Shown here in pieces: positions 60,883 to 64,000 of a DNA stretch of 64,000 nucleotides (positions within the stretch are counted from its first letter, which is position 1; each line of letters starts with the position of its first letter). The translations under genes and the position numbers were made by a program. Source of the stretch: Treponema socranskii subsp. socranskii VPI DR56BR1116 = ATCC 35536 (GTDB lineage Bacteria > Spirochaetota > Spirochaetia > Treponematales > Treponemataceae); NCBI RefSeq assembly GCF_000468115.1, contig NZ_AVQI01000068.1:1-64000 (forward strand), in the 5' to 3' direction. Under the pieces are notes generated by a model that saw only the letters and a program-made list of their open reading frames with translations, did not search any database and was not told the origin of the DNA.

Positions 60883-61376
60883 CAGGCGGTTACTCCTTCA
60901 CGGCCGTCGCGATCCTGTTCGACGTAGACGATATCGTTTTCTTTATATGTCTTTAAAATAAAATGCGTTTTCGTCGAGCGCACGCCTTCGATCGTCGAAA
61001 GTTTGCTCGCGACGAAGAGCGCGACTTCTTTCAGCGTATCACCTTCGATGATCACTTTGAGATCGTAGCCGCCGCTCATGAGGTAGAGCGACTTTACCTG
61101 CGGAAAGCGCCATATTCTGTCGGCGATCGCATCGAAGCCCCTCTCGCGCTCGGGCGTAACCTGTATTTCGATTTCGGCGTGTACGCGGTCTTTGAATTCG
61201 CCGTCTTTTTCAGGATTGATAATCGCCGCGTACTTCATGATGACGCCGCCGTCTTCGAGTTTTTTGATGACGGCACGCACTTCGTCTTCCGTCTTTCGCG
61301 TCATCGCGGAAATGTCTTCGACGGAAAGGCGCGCATTTTCACGCAGCAAATCGAGAATCTCTTCGGAAATATCCAT
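60882..61376 (-). CDS. Lrp/AsnC-family transcriptional regulator
   Basis: 164-residue regulator with an N-terminal helix-turn-helix (ILDLLRENARLSVEDISAMT and KTEDEVRAVIKKLEDGGVI) and a C-terminal RAM ligand-binding domain (VHAEIEIQVTPERERGFDAIADRI, YDLKVIIEGDTLKEVALFVASKL, VRSTKTHFILKTYK). It has a promoter at 61405-61433 and AAGGAG before the ATG. Co-transcribed with the aminotransferase, so it likely senses an amino acid; the ligand is not known. Confidence 0.92.
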   Translation of the reverse strand: MDISEEILDLLRENARLSVEDISAMTRKTEDEVRAVIKKLEDGGVIMKYAAIINPEKDGEFKDRVHAEIEIQVTPERERGFDAIADRIWRFPQVKSLYLMSGGYDLKVIIEGDTLKEVALFVASKLSTIEGVRSTKTHFILKTYKENDIVYVEQDRDGREGVTA

Positions 61377-61404
61377 ACTACGGCTCCTTACACTATAGTA
61401 TATC

Positions 61405-61433
61405 AGTATACCATATTTGAAAGAACCTTACAA
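61405..61433 (-). promoter_or_regulatory. Promoter of the lrp-aminotransferase operon
   Basis: Minus-strand TTGTAA (61433-61428), 17 bases, TATACT (61410-61405). TA-rich near-palindromic sequence just downstream could be an autoregulatory site. Confidence 0.7.
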
Positions 61434-61545
61434 TTGAGCGGATCGAGAGCGAAAACGCGACTGACCGATAGACTAAATGCGGAAAAATACATATACTGAT
61501 ACAAACGTGTAAAAGAGTGTTTGACTTCTAAAGGAGTTCTTGCGA

Positions 61546-61602
61546 ATGAGCAAAAAAATTACCGTTTCTCTTTCCTTTGAAAAATCGGAGGCAAGCGCAT
61601 GA
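61546..61602 (+). CDS. 18-residue leader peptide coupled to the chemoreceptor gene
   Basis: ATG at 61546, preceded by AAAGGAG, encodes [18 protein letters not shown] and ends TGA at 61600-61602, overlapping the chemoreceptor ATG (ATGA). The chemoreceptor has its own ribosome site, TCGGAGG, inside the leader. The arrangement suggests translational coupling; whether the peptide has any function is unknown. Confidence 0.6.
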   Translation: MSKKITVSLSFEKSEASA

Positions 61603-63707
61603 CCGGTGCAACAGACAAAAAACGATTTTCGATCCGTAAAAAATTAATTATTATTTTCGGACTGCTGATAGCAGTCGTGTTGGTCGGGGAAAGCGTCTTT
61701 GCGATTCGTTCAACTCGCAAAGTCGTAACCGACCGCGTTCAAACGCATCTCACGGATAAAGCCGTCGACGTTGCGGAGATTATCGACGGGAGAATCAAAG
61801 CGTGGTTCCAATTCATTGAAGGTATTGCGCGGACGCCCCTGTTGCGCGATCCGTCGGTTCCCGTCTCGGACAAAATTAAAATACTGCAAGGGGAAGCCAC
61901 GCGCAATTCCAAAATAATAGAATTGGATATAACGGACGTGAACGGGTATCGCCGTACCGCTTCGGGCAAAACGATTTTCGTCGCAGACAGAGAATGGTTT
62001 ATACAGGCGCGGAACGGAAAGCCGTTTATCTCCGAGCCGTTCCTTTCCCGCTCGGATAACAAATTCGTTACCGTCTTCGCAGTGCCTCTCAGAGACGACA
62101 ACAATGCCGTTTCCGGCGTACTTGCCTGTTCCATCGGAGGTGAGGCACTCTCCGATATCATAGACGATATAAAAGTCGGGGAAACGGGTAACTGCTATGT
62201 TTTAGGAACGACCGGCAATACAATCGCCGATGTAGATCGGGAATACGTACAATCACTATACAATGCCGTTGAAGCGGCAAAAACGGATCCGAGTCTTGCA
62301 TCGTTTGCAGCACTTGAAAAGCTCGCTGTGGAATCGGAAACTCCCGGAATCGGCTATTATACGTACGACGGTACGAAAAAAATAGCCGGATACGCAAAGA
62401 GTAAATTAGCCGATTGGACGGTGGTCTTAAAAGCTCCGTACAACGAGTTTATGGGAACCGTCAACACGCTGAGTCTTACGATGGATTTTATCGGATTGAC
62501 TGTTTTAATTTTGACTCTGGCGACTATATATTTTGTTGCACGAAAAATGGTGCAGCCCGTTCAAAACGTCGGTGCGGCATTAAAAAATATTGCACAGGGA
62601 GACGGCGATCTGACGGTGCGTTTGGAAATCACCGGCAACGATGAAGTGACGGAATTGTCGGTATACTTTAATCAAACGATCGAAAAAATCGGTTACACGA
62701 TACAGTCGATCGGAGAAAATACCGGTACGATGAAATCGGTCGGCAACGAGCTTGCATCCAATATGACCGAAACCGCGGGCGCCGTCCAGGAAATAAGCGC
62801 AAATATCGACGGTGTAAAACAGCAGGCGCTGACGCAGGCGGCAAGCGTTACCGAAACGGCGGCTACCATCGAAGAGATTATCAGAACGATCAAACAGCTG
62901 AACAACAGCATCGAAGCGCAAGCGGCGAGCGTCGCGCAGTCTTCCGCCGCCATAGAAGAGATGGTCGCAAATATCGCTTCCATCGGACAGACGCTCGACC
63001 GAACCGGCGGCGTGATTAAAGATCTCACTTCGGCAACCGGAGAAGGAAAAGACACGCTCGTCAATTCAAACGGTATCACGCAGCAGATTACGGAAGAATC
63101 GGGCAGCCTCATGGAGGCTTCAAGCGTTATCCAGCACATCGCGAGCCAGACGAACCTCCTTGCGATGAACGCCGCGATCGAAGCGGCGCATGCGGGAGAA
63201 GCGGGAAAAGGCTTCGCCGTCGTCGCCGACGAAATCCGAAAGCTTGCGGAAGATTCGGCGGCTCAAGGCAAGACGATAACGGCGACGCTGAAATCGCTCG
63301 GCAACGAAATCGGAACACTCGCATCATCTTCCAAAATAGTCGAAGAAAAATTCAATATTATTTTTACGCTGTCCGAAGAAGTAAAATCGATGAGCGACCG
63401 CCTCACGGAAGCGATGCGCGAACAGGAAAACGGCAGCAAAGAAGTGCTCGCTGCGATCAAAGACATCAATTCGGTGACGACGGAAGTACAAGCCGGATCG
63501 GAAGAGATGCTCAAAGGCGGTGAGCAGGTCGCAGAGGAAATGCGTAAGCTTGACGATTTGACGCGCATCATCACCGACAGCATGAACGAAATGGCTTCAG
63601 GTGCGACGCAGATCAACAACGCCATACAGGACGTCAATTCGCTGACGCAAAAAAATAAAACAAGCATCGAAAGCCTTGCAGCCGAAGTCGGCAAGTTTAA
63701 AGTCTGA
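61599..63707 (+). CDS. Methyl-accepting chemotaxis protein with dCache sensor
   Basis: Chemoreceptor that signals to CheA/CheW. 702 residues: short basic N-terminus, TM1 (about 14-36), a periplasmic dCache-type sensor (about 37-290; [20 protein letters not shown] and [16 protein letters not shown] are typical), TM2 (about 293-315), HAMP (about 316-370), then a long coiled-coil signalling domain with the conserved hairpin tip [20 protein letters not shown]. The C-terminus AAEVGKFKV carries no CheR/CheB-binding pentapeptide. The ligand is unknown. Translation is probably coupled to the leader peptide; a terminator follows. Confidence 0.95.
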   Translation: MTGATDKKRFSIRKKLIIIFGLLIAVVLVGESVFAIRSTRKVVTDRVQTHLTDKAVDVAEIIDGRIKAWFQFIEGIARTPLLRDPSVPVSDKIKILQGEATRNSKIIELDITDVNGYRRTASGKTIFVADREWFIQARNGKPFISEPFLSRSDNKFVTVFAVPLRDDNNAVSGVLACSIGGEALSDIIDDIKVGETGNCYVLGTTGNTIADVDREYVQSLYNAVEAAKTDPSLASFAALEKLAVESETPGIGYYTYDGTKKIAGYAKSKLADWTVVLKAPYNEFMGTVNTLSLTMDFIGLTVLILTLATIYFVARKMVQPVQNVGAALKNIAQGDGDLTVRLEITGNDEVTELSVYFNQTIEKIGYTIQSIGENTGTMKSVGNELASNMTETAGAVQEISANIDGVKQQALTQAASVTETAATIEEIIRTIKQLNNSIEAQAASVAQSSAAIEEMVANIASIGQTLDRTGGVIKDLTSATGEGKDTLVNSNGITQQITEESGSLMEASSVIQHIASQTNLLAMNAAIEAAHAGEAGKGFAVVADEIRKLAEDSAAQGKTITATLKSLGNEIGTLASSSKIVEEKFNIIFTLSEEVKSMSDRLTEAMREQENGSKEVLAAIKDINSVTTEVQAGSEEMLKGGEQVAEEMRKLDDLTRIITDSMNEMASGATQINNAIQDVNSLTQKNKTSIESLAAEVGKFKV

Positions 63708-63731
63708 CATCGGATGCACGATGATTCAAAG

Positions 63732-63773
63732 GGGCTGTCGAAAAAGTAACCGACTTTTGAGACAGCCCTTTTT
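63732..63773 (+). terminator. Intrinsic terminator after the chemoreceptor gene
   Basis: GGGCTGTC (63732-63739) pairs with GACAGCCC (63761-63768), with an inner AAAAGT/ACTTTT pairing, followed by TTTTT. It resembles the leader hairpin at 22423-22458. Confidence 0.85.
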
Positions 63774-63798
63774 ATTTTAAGAATCGTTCGCCGTCGGT

Positions 63799-64000
63799 TT
63801 ACAGCGTTTCGATCACATCGCAAAGAGCGCACATCTGGTCGGGGGTACCGATCGTCATGCGGAGAAAATCTTCTATACCTTTCGTTGCAAAGCGGCGGAC
63901 GAGGATGCCGCGCTCTTTTATGCGGCGGTACGCATCTTTTCCCGAAAGCCCCGCTTTGCGCGCGAAGACGAAATTCGTTACGGAGGGGATGCAGTCCCAA
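63799..64000 (-). CDS. hisC: Histidinol-phosphate aminotransferase, C-terminal end (gene continues past the window)
   Basis: The last 66 codons of a class II-type PLP aminotransferase read from the window edge: PSVTNFVFARKAG, then GKDAYRRIKERGILVRRF and FLRMTIGTPDQM, ending in a TAA at 63801-63799. The PSxTNF, GILVRRF and RMTIGTPxQM signatures are those of HisC. It converts imidazole-acetol phosphate to histidinol phosphate in histidine synthesis. The start and catalytic lysine lie beyond the window. It converges with the chemoreceptor gene. Confidence 0.88.
   Translation of the reverse strand, partial: WDCIPSVTNFVFARKAGLSGKDAYRRIKERGILVRRFATKGIEDFLRMTIGTPDQMCALCDVIETL

Noticed and set aside
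61440-61480. A sigma28-type minus 10 (ACCGATAG) upstream of the chemoreceptor
   Set aside because: The box is partly right but no TAAA-type minus 35 element stands at the required distance.
63263-64000. A 245-codon minus-strand frame running through the chemoreceptor 3' end to the window edge
   Set aside because: It is antisense to clear chemoreceptor sequence and out of frame with the hisC end at 63799-64000, which has strong HisC signatures.
1-64000. Integrases, transposases, phage genes or secretion islands
   Set aside because: I looked for typical motifs on both strands and saw none; apparent gene gains near tRNA-Leu and tRNA-Thr have no mobility gene in the window.

Overview
The window looks like chromosome from a host-associated spirochaete of the genus Treponema, with moderate GC (near 50% by eye). 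The reasons are a P83/100-family protein, many lipoproteins with loose spirochaetal lipoboxes, TpLRR/BspA-type repeats, a dCache chemoreceptor, and housekeeping proteins with treponeme-like extensions. The species cannot be named from sequence alone. I found no integrase, transposase, phage gene or CRISPR array. All homology statements come from reading the proteins; no database search was run.

Layout. 42-1283 is galactokinase. 1410-5132 is an AT-rich two-gene lipoprotein unit just downstream of a tRNA-Leu and its terminator; one product is a surface lipoprotein with three Ig-like domains and a C-terminal IdeS/Mac-type (C66) cysteine protease domain. 5511-11603 is the rimP-nusA-infB-rbfA-truB operon, with a consensus promoter and a leader terminator that looks like an attenuator. 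11744-16009 holds two phosphohexomutases and a DnaQ-like exonuclease. 16105-18583 encodes envelope proteins (LysM plus degenerate LytM, SPOR, small membrane protein). 18724-22330 is folD-folE2-miaB, with about 0.5 kb of duplicated miaB 5'-end modules between folE2 and miaB. 22489-26792 has a beta-barrel-like protein, a lipoprotein and a RarA ATPase with a long extra domain. 26827-29125 is an RNA cytosine methyltransferase and a GH3 lipoprotein, followed by a gene-poor stretch (29126-29939) of 86-bp tandem repeats, palindromes and a decayed NTF2-like gene. 29940-32017 is feoAB. 32078-33446 is an orphan DNA methyltransferase abutting tRNA-Thr. 33595-34863 is lysA.

34992-38563 is a Wza/Wzz-like export pair plus an NlpC/P60-like lipoprotein, with a C-terminal remnant of a second copy nearby. 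38769-41706 is argH with an amino-acid ABC binding protein and permease, preceded by a sugar permease remnant. argH and the divergent P83/100-like gene share a 46-bp palindrome that encodes two overlapping promoters. 42753-44675 is an LRR protein with a long acidic linker and no signal peptide.

44786-55278 is a sugar or polyol locus: a SorE-like dehydrogenase and two AraM/EgsA-like dehydrogenases read leftwards; a DeoR regulator, two tandem binding proteins, a TIM-barrel epimerase and two MalFG-type permeases read rightwards. The two structural promoters share a motif with identical spacing, which points to joint control of uptake and catabolism. 55451-61376 carries leuB, cimA, a membrane-anchored TPR protein with a degenerate Mrr-like domain, a class I aminotransferase and an Lrp regulator (amino-acid metabolism). 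61546-63707 is a chemoreceptor behind a translationally coupled leader peptide, and the window ends inside hisC.

The features I would check first are the IdeS-like protease, the miaB 5'-end duplication array, the palindromic divergent promoter, the double-AraM polyol locus with its shared promoter motif, and several unusual domain fusions (NusA-zinc ribbon, RarA-extension, TPR-Mrr).
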